Assembly (NCBI GenBank): GCA_029243145.1
Contig: JAQWSQ010000211.1
Span: forward strand, 1-64,000
Direction of reading: 5' to 3'
Length of the DNA stretch: 64,000 nt
From: Planctomycetaceae bacterium
GTDB taxonomy: Bacteria; Planctomycetota; Planctomycetia; Planctomycetales; Planctomycetaceae
Part shown: positions 37,296 to 46,649 of the stretch, in pieces
How positions within the stretch are numbered: the stretch's first letter is position 1
Layout: every line of letters starts with the position of its first letter
Notes under the pieces: model-generated
Seen by the model: the letters and a program-made list of their open reading frames with translations, nothing else
Databases searched by the model: none
What the model was told of the DNA's origin: nothing
Translations under genes and position numbers: made by a program

Positions 37296-38651
37296 ATGAC
37301 ACGCTGCCTGATGTTTCTACTGACCTGCGGATTATTCCTCTGCTGCTCATTCGCGACGACTTCCGCCGAGGATGCTCCCAACGTCATTGTGATTCTTGCG
37401 GACGACTTGGGGTATGGCGATCTGTCTTCATACGGTGCGACCGATTTGAAGTCGCCGCATGTCGACAAGCTGGTCGAACGAGGGATGAAGTTTACCAATT
37501 TTTATGCCAACTGCCCGGTCTGTTCTCCGACACGAGCCGCGTTGCTCTCGGGACGGTATCAGGACATGGTGGGAGTGCAGGGTGTGATTCGCACACACGC
37601 CGAAAACAATTGGGGATACCTGGCTGAAGATGCGGTGTTGATGCCAGAACTGCTGAAGCATGCCGGCTATCACTCGGCGATCATTGGTAAGTGGCATCTG
37701 GGTTTGGAGAGTCCTAATACGCCCATCGAACGGGGCTTCGATCATTTCCACGGTTTTTTGGGTGACATGATGGACGACTATTACAATCATCGTCGTCACG
37801 GCATCAATTACATGTATCACGATCTGAAAGAGATCGATCCCCCCGGACACGCGACCGATCTCTTCACAGACTGGTCGATTGATTACATCAAGTCGCGACA
37901 GGACAAAAAGCAGCCGTTCTTTTTGTATCTCGCGTACAACGCACCTCACACGCCGATTCAACCGCCGGAAGAATGGTTCCAGAAAGTCAAAGCGCGCGAA
38001 CCGGGTATCACCGATCAACGGGCCAAACTGGTCGCACTCATTGAACACATGGATGATGGCATCGGCAAAGTGATGGCGGCTTTGAAAGAGACCGGTATGG
38101 ACGAGAATACGCTCGTCATCTTCACGTCAGATAATGGTGGTCAATTAAGTGCCGGTGCGAATAACGGTCCTCTCCGTGATGGCAAGCAGTCCGTCTATGA
38201 AGGGGGACTGAGAGTTCCAGGAGCGGCGGTCTGGCCGGGTAAAATTAAAGCGGGTAGCGAAACTGATCTGCGTGTGCTCTCGATGGACATTTACGCCACC
38301 ATTGCCGATATCGCCGAATTGCCTCAACCAGAAGAAAATGAAGCCGTCAGCTTCCTACCGACGTTAATGGGGAAGACGCAAACGCCTCTGCGCAAGTTGT
38401 GGTTTTTCCGTCGTCGTGAAGGAGGAACCAAGTACGGCGGTAAAACCATCGAAGCGGTCATCTCGGGTGACTGGAAGTTATTGCAGAACACTCCGTTCGA
38501 GCCACAGGAACTCTACAATCTCAAAGCCGATCCACAGGAACAGAACAACCTGGCACAGAAGAATCGCAAGATGTTCAACGAGCTAACCGCTGCACAACGC
38601 CGGCAACTCCAGAAGTACGGCACCGTCCCCTGGCAAAAACCGGCAGAATAA
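37296..38651 (+). CDS. Secreted Cys-type sulfatase
   Basis: I start at the ATG at 37296 (GAGG upstream), which begins a Sec signal peptide (MTRCLMFLLTCGLFLCCSFA); 451 residues. The sulfatase motif PVCSPTRAALLSGR supplies the Cys that a maturase turns into formylglycine. Metal and substrate motifs are VILADDLGYGD, GKWHLGLE and a later TSDNGG. Arylsulfatase-type enzymes remove sulfate esters from polysaccharides, and planctomycetes carry many for algal polymers. The substrate cannot be read from sequence. A DUF1501 gene follows on the same strand. Confidence 0.92.
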   Translation: MTRCLMFLLTCGLFLCCSFATTSAEDAPNVIVILADDLGYGDLSSYGATDLKSPHVDKLVERGMKFTNFYANCPVCSPTRAALLSGRYQDMVGVQGVIRTHAENNWGYLAEDAVLMPELLKHAGYHSAIIGKWHLGLESPNTPIERGFDHFHGFLGDMMDDYYNHRRHGINYMYHDLKEIDPPGHATDLFTDWSIDYIKSRQDKKQPFFLYLAYNAPHTPIQPPEEWFQKVKAREPGITDQRAKLVALIEHMDDGIGKVMAALKETGMDENTLVIFTSDNGGQLSAGANNGPLRDGKQSVYEGGLRVPGAAVWPGKIKAGSETDLRVLSMDIYATIADIAELPQPEENEAVSFLPTLMGKTQTPLRKLWFFRRREGGTKYGGKTIEAVISGDWKLLQNTPFEPQELYNLKADPQEQNNLAQKNRKMFNELTAAQRRQLQKYGTVPWQKPAE

Positions 38652-38750
38652 CCCATAAGCGGATGCAGATGCCTCTTGTAGTGTGTCGATATCGGATCTA
38701 GCATGGAGGCTTAGGGGATCAGTGGGCCGCCATCTCTATCGGGATCTGTA

Positions 38751-40250
38751 ATGCTGAAAGTTCTCAGCCAGCATCGGAACGTCTGTTCGGCGATCACTCG
38801 ACGTGATCTGTTGCAAGTCGGAGGTCTCGGAGCCATCGGCCTGAGTCTTGACTCCTTGTTGTCTCAACCCGCGATTGCTGAAGACGTCGATCAGTCGACC
38901 GCTCCCGGGTTCGGTCAGGCGAAAAATTGCATTCTGCTGTTTTTGTATGGCTCGCCGAGTCAGCTTGAAACGTTCGACATGAAGCCGGACGCACCCATTG
39001 AGATTCGTGGCCCGATGCAGCCAATTGCTTCTTCGCTGCCCGGCATGGATGTTTGTGAGTTGTTGCCAGAGACGGCAAAAGTGATGGATAAGACGACCAT
39101 CATCCGGTCGATGACGCATCCTTACCCTATACACGGCGTTTCTTACGCGACGACCGGAGTTCCCGCCATTGATGTGGCGATGGAACTTGCGCCGAACGAT
39201 TTGCGACATCACCCGTACTTCGGCAGCGCGGTTGAGTATTTTGATCGCAAGAAGCGATCGGTTGTCGAAAGTTTCCCGCAGAATGTGGCGTTGCCATTTC
39301 ATATGAGTTCCGAGCGAACCGGGGAAGTCTATCGCGCCGGGCCGTATGCCGCGTTCTTGGGGTCAACCTACAATCCCATTTGGACGGAATACATCGGCAA
39401 AGCAACCAGGTCGGTCGAAAAAACACTCCGCGATGAAATTCTGGATTGCTGGGATCCTTATGTTGCCTGTGACAAGGAAAGTCATTTCCAATTGTCGGCC
39501 GCCAATCGTCCTGAAGACATTACCGTGGATCGATTGATTCGCCGTCGTTCACTGGTCGAGCAATTCGACCAAAACCGACGACACCTCGAACAATCGCAAG
39601 CAGGGAAATCGTTATCCCGCATGCAAGAGTTGGCGTATTCGTTGATCAGTTCCGACAAAGTGGGTGAAGCCCTCGACCCACGTCACGAATCAACCACGAC
39701 TCAGGACCGTTACGGTCGAACCCTTTTCGGTCAATCCTGCTTGACGGCTCGACGCATGGTCGAATCGGGGACACGGTTGGTTTCGGTCTTCTGGGACGAG
39801 TACGGACTGGCCGGTGATGCCTGGGACACTCACTGGAATCACTTTCCGCGGATGAACGACCAATTGATGCCCGGTTTGGACAAAGGGTTCGCCGGTTTGA
39901 TCGGTGATCTTGATGACCGCGGGATGCTCGACGAAACATTGGTCGTTTGTTTGAGCGAACATGGCCGCACGCCGAAACTGAAAACCGGTCGCGGAGGTGG
40001 ACGTGATCACTGGTCGCGAGCTTATTCGGTGGCGTTAGCGGGGGGAGGAATTGCCCGCGGCAAAGTGATCGGCAAAACTGATCAGCACGCCGGCGACGTA
40101 GCCGATAATCCGATTTCGCCCAAAGATGTTCTGGCGACCATGTACCATCTACTCGGCATCAATCCCTACCAAACTCTCCCCGATAAAACGGGCCGCCAGA
40201 TGCCCCTCTTGCCAGAAGAAACTCGCGTCATCGAAGAAGCTTTGGCATAA
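38751..40250 (+). CDS. DUF1501-family secreted protein (Tat leader)
   Basis: The 499-residue protein carries a twin-Arg leader (TRRDLLQVGGLGAIGLSL near residues 16-33), so folded export is likely. The body shows the DUF1501 pattern related to alkaline phosphatase/sulfatase folds: FLYGSPSQLETFDMKPDAP, SMTHPYPIHG, VSVFWDEYG and VVCLSEHGRTPK. The biochemical role is not known. In planctomycetes it is often next to secreted heme or DUF1553 proteins; here a sulfatase precedes and an esterase follows 46 bases later. Confidence 0.92.
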   Translation: MLKVLSQHRNVCSAITRRDLLQVGGLGAIGLSLDSLLSQPAIAEDVDQSTAPGFGQAKNCILLFLYGSPSQLETFDMKPDAPIEIRGPMQPIASSLPGMDVCELLPETAKVMDKTTIIRSMTHPYPIHGVSYATTGVPAIDVAMELAPNDLRHHPYFGSAVEYFDRKKRSVVESFPQNVALPFHMSSERTGEVYRAGPYAAFLGSTYNPIWTEYIGKATRSVEKTLRDEILDCWDPYVACDKESHFQLSAANRPEDITVDRLIRRRSLVEQFDQNRRHLEQSQAGKSLSRMQELAYSLISSDKVGEALDPRHESTTTQDRYGRTLFGQSCLTARRMVESGTRLVSVFWDEYGLAGDAWDTHWNHFPRMNDQLMPGLDKGFAGLIGDLDDRGMLDETLVVCLSEHGRTPKLKTGRGGGRDHWSRAYSVALAGGGIARGKVIGKTDQHAGDVADNPISPKDVLATMYHLLGINPYQTLPDKTGRQMPLLPEETRVIEEALA

Positions 40251-40296
40251 TTGAAGGACACTGACTTTCTTCGAGTTTTCTGAAAGGGTACACCTG

Positions 40297-41367
40297 ATGT
40301 CTGGAACCTATCTGCGCTCCTGTTCCCTTCTAGCGGTTGTTCTGTCGTTGATTGCCACGCAACTTCCCGCACAGACACAGGAGGAGCAACTGAAAGTCTG
40401 GCTGAAGAAATTCCCGGCAGCCGACACCAACAAAGACGGCGTCCTCACCCGCGAAGAAGCGGTCAAATATCGAGACACCGTTCTCAAGAAACAACAAGCG
40501 AAACGCAAGCCGCAGCGAGTCGTGCCGACTCACGCGAATGTCAAATACGGCGAACATGATCGCAACGTCTTCGATCTCTGGTTACCCGAGAATATAGAGA
40601 GCACCTCGAAAGACGGCTATCCGCTGTTTGTCTATTTTCATGGTGGTGGATTTGTCGCGGGGGACAAATCGGGTTTCGATCCATCGCCCTATCTGGAAAA
40701 AGGTCTCGCGGTTGTTTCGGCCAATTATCGATTTGTAGATGGTAAAGAGACACTCAGCCCCACGCCGATGCTCGACTCGGCTCGTGTGATTCAATTCCTC
40801 AGGCTTCATCATAAGAAATGGAACCTCGACCCGAACCGGATCGCATTGAGCGGAGGCTCCGCCGGCGTGGTGATCACATTATGGATCGGCTATCACGACG
40901 ATCTAGCCGACGCAACGAGTGACGACCCCGTATTGCGGCAATCAACTCGCGTGCAATGTTTAGTGCCTATCAACGGCCCGACCAATCTCGATCCGCATTG
41001 GATTACGGCAAACATGGGTGGACCAAAGCACGTCCACGGCAGCTTTCCCAAAATGTTTGGCGCTCCGATTACAGATAATCTGCCTTCCGAGATGGTCGAA
41101 CGCATCAAGGAAAGCTCACCGATTGAACATGTCTCAAAAGACGATCCGCCGACACTTTTAATTTACGGCGGACAACTCGAAGGCATCCCCTTACCGGAAA
41201 CTGCCTCGACGGGCCTGCTGATTCATCATCCCTATTTCGGCAAGGTGCTGAAAGAAAAACTCGACGCCCTTAAGATACCGAACGACTTTTCTCACAAGTC
41301 AGATCCACGACGAGGCAGCGGATTGGATCTAACGCTCAATTGGCTGGATGAACACTTGTTGAAATAA
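40297..41367 (+). CDS. Secreted alpha/beta-hydrolase esterase with EF-hand
   Basis: Residues 1-25 are a signal peptide, then an EF-hand-like loop (DTNKDGVLTREE, residues 45-56) that may bind calcium, then a hormone-sensitive-lipase-type hydrolase: YFHGGGFVAGD supplies the oxyanion hole and LSGGSAG the nucleophile Ser (GGSAG variant of GxSxG). The C-terminal His region includes FSHKSDPRRGSG. 356 residues. It probably hydrolyses an ester such as acetyl groups on polysaccharides, which would suit the neighbouring sulfatase. The last 39 bases overlap the end of the convergent fusion gene. Confidence 0.85.
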   Translation: MSGTYLRSCSLLAVVLSLIATQLPAQTQEEQLKVWLKKFPAADTNKDGVLTREEAVKYRDTVLKKQQAKRKPQRVVPTHANVKYGEHDRNVFDLWLPENIESTSKDGYPLFVYFHGGGFVAGDKSGFDPSPYLEKGLAVVSANYRFVDGKETLSPTPMLDSARVIQFLRLHHKKWNLDPNRIALSGGSAGVVITLWIGYHDDLADATSDDPVLRQSTRVQCLVPINGPTNLDPHWITANMGGPKHVHGSFPKMFGAPITDNLPSEMVERIKESSPIEHVSKDDPPTLLIYGGQLEGIPLPETASTGLLIHHPYFGKVLKEKLDALKIPNDFSHKSDPRRGSGLDLTLNWLDEHLLK

Positions 41368-43407
41368 ATCGGCAATCAACAACTCCTTCAGCCTTACGTC
41401 GGCTTCTTTTTCGGCGGCGGTCATCACGTCTTTGATCATGACCGGTTTGCCGCCTTGGCGTTTACTTTCGTCGGCAGCCGACATGAAGGCGTAGATATCG
41501 AGCGTTTCTTCCGCTTCCACGGGGACTTTTCCCGACTTGAAGAACTTGACGACTTCTATCAGTAACGGTTCGTAGCCGGCGAATCCACCGATCTGATCGA
41601 CCCCTTTTTCACCGAATGCCGTGCCGCCGTATCCTTTACCGCCTGCACGAATTCCGCGGAAGGTGCCGATGCGTTTGTCGTTCCAGACTCCCGTGACAAC
41701 ATCAAAATCGGGAGTCGCCGAACGAGTGACCGATTCAATGCCCGGCCCCATGACGGTGAAGAGTGTTTCGACGCCGTGAATACCGTACCAGTATAGATCG
41801 GGATGCGTCTCTTCCAACGAGCAGGGGGAATACGCATCGCAACCGGTGATTTTTCCGATTTTCTCTCCACTCCGAAGTGCCTGAGCGTTGGGAGTGAATC
41901 GCAACGAAGAAGACGAGAAGACGGGAACATCAAACTTCTCAGCCGCTTTGAAGATCGCAATGGCGTCAGAGAGAGAACCGGCAATCGGCTTGTCAATGAA
42001 GACCGGCTTGCCCGCTTTGAGACACGGGATGAGTTGTTCGAGGTGTGGGCGACCATCGTTTGTTTCCAACAGCACGGCATCTACCTTGGTCAACATTTCT
42101 TCGATGCTGGGAACAATTTCGACACCCATGCCCGAAAGTGTTTTGACGTAACCTTCCACTCGGCTGGTACTCGATTCAATATCGGGAGAGCCTTTGGGGT
42201 ACGCGGCGACGATGCGGCAATTGGCGAATTCCGGTTTGGGGTTTTCCGTGTTGATCGATTTTGTGAACGCGATGACGTGAGAGGTATCAAGACCAATGAT
42301 GCCGATGTTGAGCATGTCCACTTTCTTTTCTTCTTTGGGTTCGTCGGCCATGGCAAGTGCTCCCGCGACCGCGCTAAGCGGGCCAGAGAGATTCCAGACG
42401 GAGAGGGTTTCATCGCTGCTACCCACTGCCAGCGTTTTACCATCGGGATGAAGAGACACAGAATTGATTTTGTCTTCGTGGGCTTCAATGCGACCGATTT
42501 CGTCCCCTGAATCTCGTAGCCAGATCGAGACATCATTCTTCCCCTTGGCACGTCCACCTCCACCACTGATGGCGACCGCACCGTTATCAATCATGATAAC
42601 GCTATTCACGGGACGAGCTTGTCCCGCGTAAAAACCGAGTGCCTTGTGTGTGGCAACATCGTAGACGTTTACTTTTTCATCCAGTCCACCGGTCAACAGA
42701 TACTTACCATTTTTGGAAAACGTCGCCGTGAAGGCGGCGCGTTCGTGATCGACGAGGTCGGCGAGTAACTCTCCCGACTCGGCATTCCAAAGTTTAACTT
42801 CTCCCGGTCGGGTGATTCGGTTTTCATCACCGGCCACAGACGCCAGATATTTTCCGTCAGCAGAGACGGCCACTCCATGAACGGGATAGCCGTGACCTTT
42901 CAAAGTGCGAATGAGTTTCTGATCGGGCAAGGCGACTTGATGAATGTTTTCTCCTTCGGTCGAACCGACAATCCATTGTCCCTCTGGATGAAAAGCAATT
43001 CCCGTGACATAGCCGAGCGGTTTTCCGGGCAGCACGGTCGGTTTGAGATCGGGGATCGAATAAATGGCCCAGTCCTGATAGTAGCCGACGGCGAGTTCTG
43101 GTTTCTGGGGATGCCAGGCGAATGATTTGACATCACCGGCGGGGATGGCGACTTTTTTGATCAGCTCATAATTTGTCGTCTCATACAAATGCAGTTCTTC
43201 ATAAGAACCGGCGGCTAAATATTTGCCATCAGGCGAATAGGCGACGCTCATGACGGCGTAGGGGAAACCGGTCAGTTTGGCGATTTGTTTGGCGGGAAGT
43301 TTTTTAACATCAGGGCCTTGAGCCGTCCCGGCTGTCGTGAAGACAACCAGTAAAGTACAGGCGGCCAGAGTCAGTGGGAGAGATCGAGTCATCATATTTC
43401 GTAACAT
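41329..43407 (-). CDS. WD40-repeat / Gfo-Idh-MocA oxidoreductase fusion
   Basis: A single 692-residue frame. Residues 1-29 are a signal peptide, and 45-340 form a WD40 beta-propeller of about seven blades (SVAYSPDGKYLAAGS, SVSLHPDGKTLAVGSSDETL). From about residue 366 there is a Gfo/Idh/MocA domain with NIGIIGLDTSHVIAF as dinucleotide site, the catalytic-lysine motif KPVFIDKPIAG, and a C-terminal dimer domain. The linker 341-364 includes PLSAVAGALAMADEP, which looks like a signal-peptide end. Possibly two genes merged; the encoded product would be periplasmic. Overlaps the convergent esterase by 39 bases. Confidence 0.85.
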   Translation of the reverse strand: MLRNMMTRSLPLTLAACTLLVVFTTAGTAQGPDVKKLPAKQIAKLTGFPYAVMSVAYSPDGKYLAAGSYEELHLYETTNYELIKKVAIPAGDVKSFAWHPQKPELAVGYYQDWAIYSIPDLKPTVLPGKPLGYVTGIAFHPEGQWIVGSTEGENIHQVALPDQKLIRTLKGHGYPVHGVAVSADGKYLASVAGDENRITRPGEVKLWNAESGELLADLVDHERAAFTATFSKNGKYLLTGGLDEKVNVYDVATHKALGFYAGQARPVNSVIMIDNGAVAISGGGGRAKGKNDVSIWLRDSGDEIGRIEAHEDKINSVSLHPDGKTLAVGSSDETLSVWNLSGPLSAVAGALAMADEPKEEKKVDMLNIGIIGLDTSHVIAFTKSINTENPKPEFANCRIVAAYPKGSPDIESSTSRVEGYVKTLSGMGVEIVPSIEEMLTKVDAVLLETNDGRPHLEQLIPCLKAGKPVFIDKPIAGSLSDAIAIFKAAEKFDVPVFSSSSLRFTPNAQALRSGEKIGKITGCDAYSPCSLEETHPDLYWYGIHGVETLFTVMGPGIESVTRSATPDFDVVTGVWNDKRIGTFRGIRAGGKGYGGTAFGEKGVDQIGGFAGYEPLLIEVVKFFKSGKVPVEAEETLDIYAFMSAADESKRQGGKPVMIKDVMTAAEKEADVRLKELLIADLFQQVFIQPIER

Positions 43408-43800
43408 AAGTCACTTTCTGAGTTTTCAGTACAACAGGCTGCTCATTGAGTGTCTCACTTAGATGAGAGCTTATCTGGCTGTTTGTAAATTCTTTGGAGT
43501 GATTTTGTTCCAGTAATCCCTCTCCTCCCGAGGAGGAGAGGGTGGCATGCAGGTTGCCAAGATTTTCAATACTGATCGAATTTTCCAAAGCCGCGGACTA
43601 CTGAAATAAGCCTCTAAAAAACGCGACACGACACTAATTTGATTATCAGACCCGGCGGTCGATATTGCAACTACTGATTCGTAGAAGTGAACGCTTTCTT
43701 TCAGGTCGTCAGTTCTGGAAATGCGGCGACTTTCGGGTTACGCTGGTAGGATGCAGAAATGCGTGTTCAAAATATCCTTCCTCTATGATTCCTACCATAT
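43408..43800. other. Divergent intergenic stretch with a perfect hairpin
   Basis: Between the fusion gene and the CstA gene. It contains a perfect hairpin at 43518-43542 with an 11-base stem CCCTCTCCTCC and a CGA loop. No T-run follows, so it is not a clear terminator, and it may be a dispersed palindrome. The stretch must hold both promoters, but none could be chosen. Confidence 0.5.
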
Positions 43801-45690
43801 ATGACCACCTTGCTCATTGCCGTCGGTGCGTTCGTCGGATATCTGGTCGCCTACCACACTTACGGGCGATGGCTATCTCAGAAGATCTTCAACCTCGATC
43901 CCGAGGCGGAAGTTCCCAGTCATCAATTACGCGATAACGTCGATTTCGTGCCGACAAAAAAAGAAGTCATCTTCGGGCATCATTTTACTTCCATTGCCGG
44001 CACGGGGCCGATAGTTGGTCCGGCGATTGCCGTCTTCTGGGGATGGTTGCCGGCCCTGTTGTGGGTGCTGTTCGGTTCGATCTTCATTGGCGCGGTTCAC
44101 GACTTTGGAGCTTTGGTGGTCTCTTTGAGAAATCGGGGGCAGACGGTCGGCGAAGTGGCGGGACGATTGATCAACCCCCGTGCGCGGTTGCTGTTTTTGT
44201 TAATTCTCTTTTTCGCCCTCACGATCGTGCTGGCGATTTTCGGCTTGGTGATCGCAACCATTTTCGCCATTTATCCTCAATCGGTCTTGTCGGTTTGGAT
44301 CGAGATTCCCATCGCGGTCATCATCGGATACTGGGTGTACCGGAAAGGGGGCGGCTTGTTGATCCCGTCCATCATTGCCCTCGCTTTGATGTATGGAGCG
44401 ATCTGGCTGGGCGCTTATCACTTGCCGATCAGCTTGCCCGAAGCTTGGGGGAATCCGATTGTCATCTGGACGGTGGCTTTATTAGCCTATTGTTTCATTG
44501 CGTCGGTGCTGCCGGTTTGGGTCTTGTTGCAACCACGCGATTACATTAACAGTCACCAACTGGTGCTGGCCCTCGGCCTGTTGATGTTGGGCGTTGTGAT
44601 CGCAGGACTGACGGGAAGTGCCGACTTGGTCGGTAGTGCTCCGGCGATTGCCGAGAGTTCACCTGCCGGGGCTCCGCCGATCTGGCCGTTCCTGTTTATC
44701 ACGATTGCTTGTGGTGCGTGCAGCGGTTTTCATTGTCTGGTGAGTAGCGGCACGACCAGCAAACAACTCGAAAATGAGCAAGACGCTCAGTATGTCGCGT
44801 ACGGCTCGATGCTTCTCGAAGGAGGACTTGCAGTCCTCGTGATTCTCGCCTGTTGTGCGGGAGTCGGTATGGGAAAATTTGACCGGATTGACTCCGGGGA
44901 ATACGTGGCGGCGATGTCGACCGCTGGAGAACCACTAGTTGGTCGCGAAGCCTGGAACACCCGCTACGACCTGACAAAAGGTTGGGGAGCATTCGGATTG
45001 GGTGCGAAAGTGGGAGCCTTCATCGAAGGAGGAGCCAATTTTCTGTCGAGCATCGGTATCCCGTTACGATTGGGGATCGGCATCATTGCGGTGTTAGTGG
45101 CGAGTTTTGCCGCCACGACATTAGATACCGCAACGCGATTACAGCGTTACGTTGTTCAGGAGCTGGGGCAGACCCTCAGAATCAAGCCTCTAACCAACAA
45201 ATTTGTCGCGACAGGCTTCGCCGTTTTTCTCGGTGGAGCTCTGGCCATGATGCCCGCTCCGGGAAAAGGGGCCGGCACGGGAGGACTAATTCTTTGGCCG
45301 CTGTTTGGGGCCACGAATCAATTACTGGCCGGTTTAGCATTTATGGTGATTGTCTTTTATCTCTGGCGTCGCGGGAAACCGATCTGGTTTGCCGCGATCC
45401 CGATGGTGGCCATGTTGATCATGCCGGCCTGGGCGCTGGGCTGGCAACTCTTTAATGCAAACTCTGGTTGGGCGTGGCCATTAGTGGCAATGCTGAAAGG
45501 AGATCAGGAGTGGGCCTGGCAACAGACTCATTTGCTGTTTGCCATCGGCATCGGCACACTGGCTCTGCAAGCCTGGATGATCGTGGAGGGATTGCTTATC
45601 TGGTCGAAAGTCAAAGGAGTCATTGAAGAACCATTGCCGCCACTCACTGCAAAACCCGCGACAGCATCAACCGAATCGATGCCTTGCTGA
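43801..45690 (+). CDS. CstA-family peptide/pyruvate transporter
   Basis: A 629-residue membrane protein with about sixteen helices, in the length range of short CstA homologues. The family motifs HHFTSIAGTGPIVGPAIA near residue 60 and SGFHCLVSSGTTSKQLENE near residue 312 are clear. CstA proteins import pyruvate or peptides, mostly under carbon starvation. No two-component regulator is adjacent. ThuA and ligase genes follow on the same strand (55 and 16 base gaps), so a catabolic unit is possible. Confidence 0.9.
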   Translation: MTTLLIAVGAFVGYLVAYHTYGRWLSQKIFNLDPEAEVPSHQLRDNVDFVPTKKEVIFGHHFTSIAGTGPIVGPAIAVFWGWLPALLWVLFGSIFIGAVHDFGALVVSLRNRGQTVGEVAGRLINPRARLLFLLILFFALTIVLAIFGLVIATIFAIYPQSVLSVWIEIPIAVIIGYWVYRKGGGLLIPSIIALALMYGAIWLGAYHLPISLPEAWGNPIVIWTVALLAYCFIASVLPVWVLLQPRDYINSHQLVLALGLLMLGVVIAGLTGSADLVGSAPAIAESSPAGAPPIWPFLFITIACGACSGFHCLVSSGTTSKQLENEQDAQYVAYGSMLLEGGLAVLVILACCAGVGMGKFDRIDSGEYVAAMSTAGEPLVGREAWNTRYDLTKGWGAFGLGAKVGAFIEGGANFLSSIGIPLRLGIGIIAVLVASFAATTLDTATRLQRYVVQELGQTLRIKPLTNKFVATGFAVFLGGALAMMPAPGKGAGTGGLILWPLFGATNQLLAGLAFMVIVFYLWRRGKPIWFAAIPMVAMLIMPAWALGWQLFNANSGWAWPLVAMLKGDQEWAWQQTHLLFAIGIGTLALQAWMIVEGLLIWSKVKGVIEEPLPPLTAKPATASTESMPC

Positions 45691-45745
45691 CGAATATCAT
45701 TTTCAGACACACACATTATAATGCCCAAGTAGAAGGGGATTACTC

Positions 45746-46633
45746 ATGAAACATTTCCTGCTGACTCTCGCTGTCGGACTGTCGTTGTTGGCGTCCCAAA
45801 CAGTCAATGCTGCCGAGAAACTGAAGTTGTTGATTGTGGATGGTCAGAACAATCATAAATGGCAAGCTACGTCGCCCATCTTGAAACAGTTCCTTTCAGA
45901 CACGGGACGTTTTGATGTGTCTGTGGCGACCAGTCCTGCGAAGGGGTCACCCGCCGAAGCTTGGGACAAATTCGCTCCCGAGTTTTCTGCGTACGATGTC
46001 GTTCTCAGTAATTACAACGGCGAAGAATGGCCGATGCGTGTGAAGACCGACCTTGAACAGTATGTCGCCGGAGGCGGCGCGCTGGTCATTGTCCATGCCG
46101 CCAATAACGCATTCCCCAATTGGCCCGCTTGGAATCAGATGATCGGCCTCGGCTGGAGAAACAATAAATTTGGAAATCGTGTGATTGTGGACGAAGAGGG
46201 TGAAAAAGTGGTCGTGCCGGCAGGTGAAGGACCGGGAGCCGGACATGGCAGCCAGCACGAGTTTGCGGTTCGCGTGCGCGATACCGAACATCCCGTCACT
46301 CAAGGGATGGCGGCCGAATGGATGCACTCCAAAGACGAACTGTATCACGGTCAACGCGGACCGGCACAAAGCATGAATATTCTGGCGACAGCCTTTTCAG
46401 ACACGGACCCTGAGAAACGTGGGACGGGTGCTCACGAACCGATGATCTGGTGGATCCCTTACGGCAAAGGCCGCGTGTTTACAACACTTCTGGGTCATGC
46501 CGATTACTCGATGAAATGTGTTGGTTTCCAATCAGTCGTTGCGCGGGGCAGTGAATGGGCGGCAACCGGCGAAGTGACCTTGCCGATTCCTGACAATTTT
46601 CCGACTGCCGAAAAAACGTCTTCTGTCGAGTAA
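45746..46633 (+). CDS. Secreted ThuA-domain protein
   Basis: The 295-residue product starts with a signal peptide (MKHFLLTLAVGLSLLASQTV), then the ThuA fold, a class I glutamine amidotransferase-like domain without the Cys nucleophile. VDGQNNHKWQATSPIL, YDVVLSNYNGEEWP, GGGALVIVHAANNAFP and GAHEPMIWWIPYGKGRVF are typical. Family members are linked to trehalose or keto-sugar handling, but the reaction is not established. Planctomycetes have many secreted copies. GAAGGGG precedes the ATG. Confidence 0.9.
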   Translation: MKHFLLTLAVGLSLLASQTVNAAEKLKLLIVDGQNNHKWQATSPILKQFLSDTGRFDVSVATSPAKGSPAEAWDKFAPEFSAYDVVLSNYNGEEWPMRVKTDLEQYVAGGGALVIVHAANNAFPNWPAWNQMIGLGWRNNKFGNRVIVDEEGEKVVVPAGEGPGAGHGSQHEFAVRVRDTEHPVTQGMAAEWMHSKDELYHGQRGPAQSMNILATAFSDTDPEKRGTGAHEPMIWWIPYGKGRVFTTLLGHADYSMKCVGFQSVVARGSEWAATGEVTLPIPDNFPTAEKTSSVE

Positions 46634-46649
46634 GCGATAAATTGATCTC

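Noticed and set aside
41803-42510. 235-residue plus-strand open frame
   Set aside because: It is antisense to the oxidoreductase half of the fusion gene and shows no motif.
43518-43542. Perfect hairpin as a terminator
   Set aside because: No T-run on either side, and it lies between divergent starts rather than after a gene.
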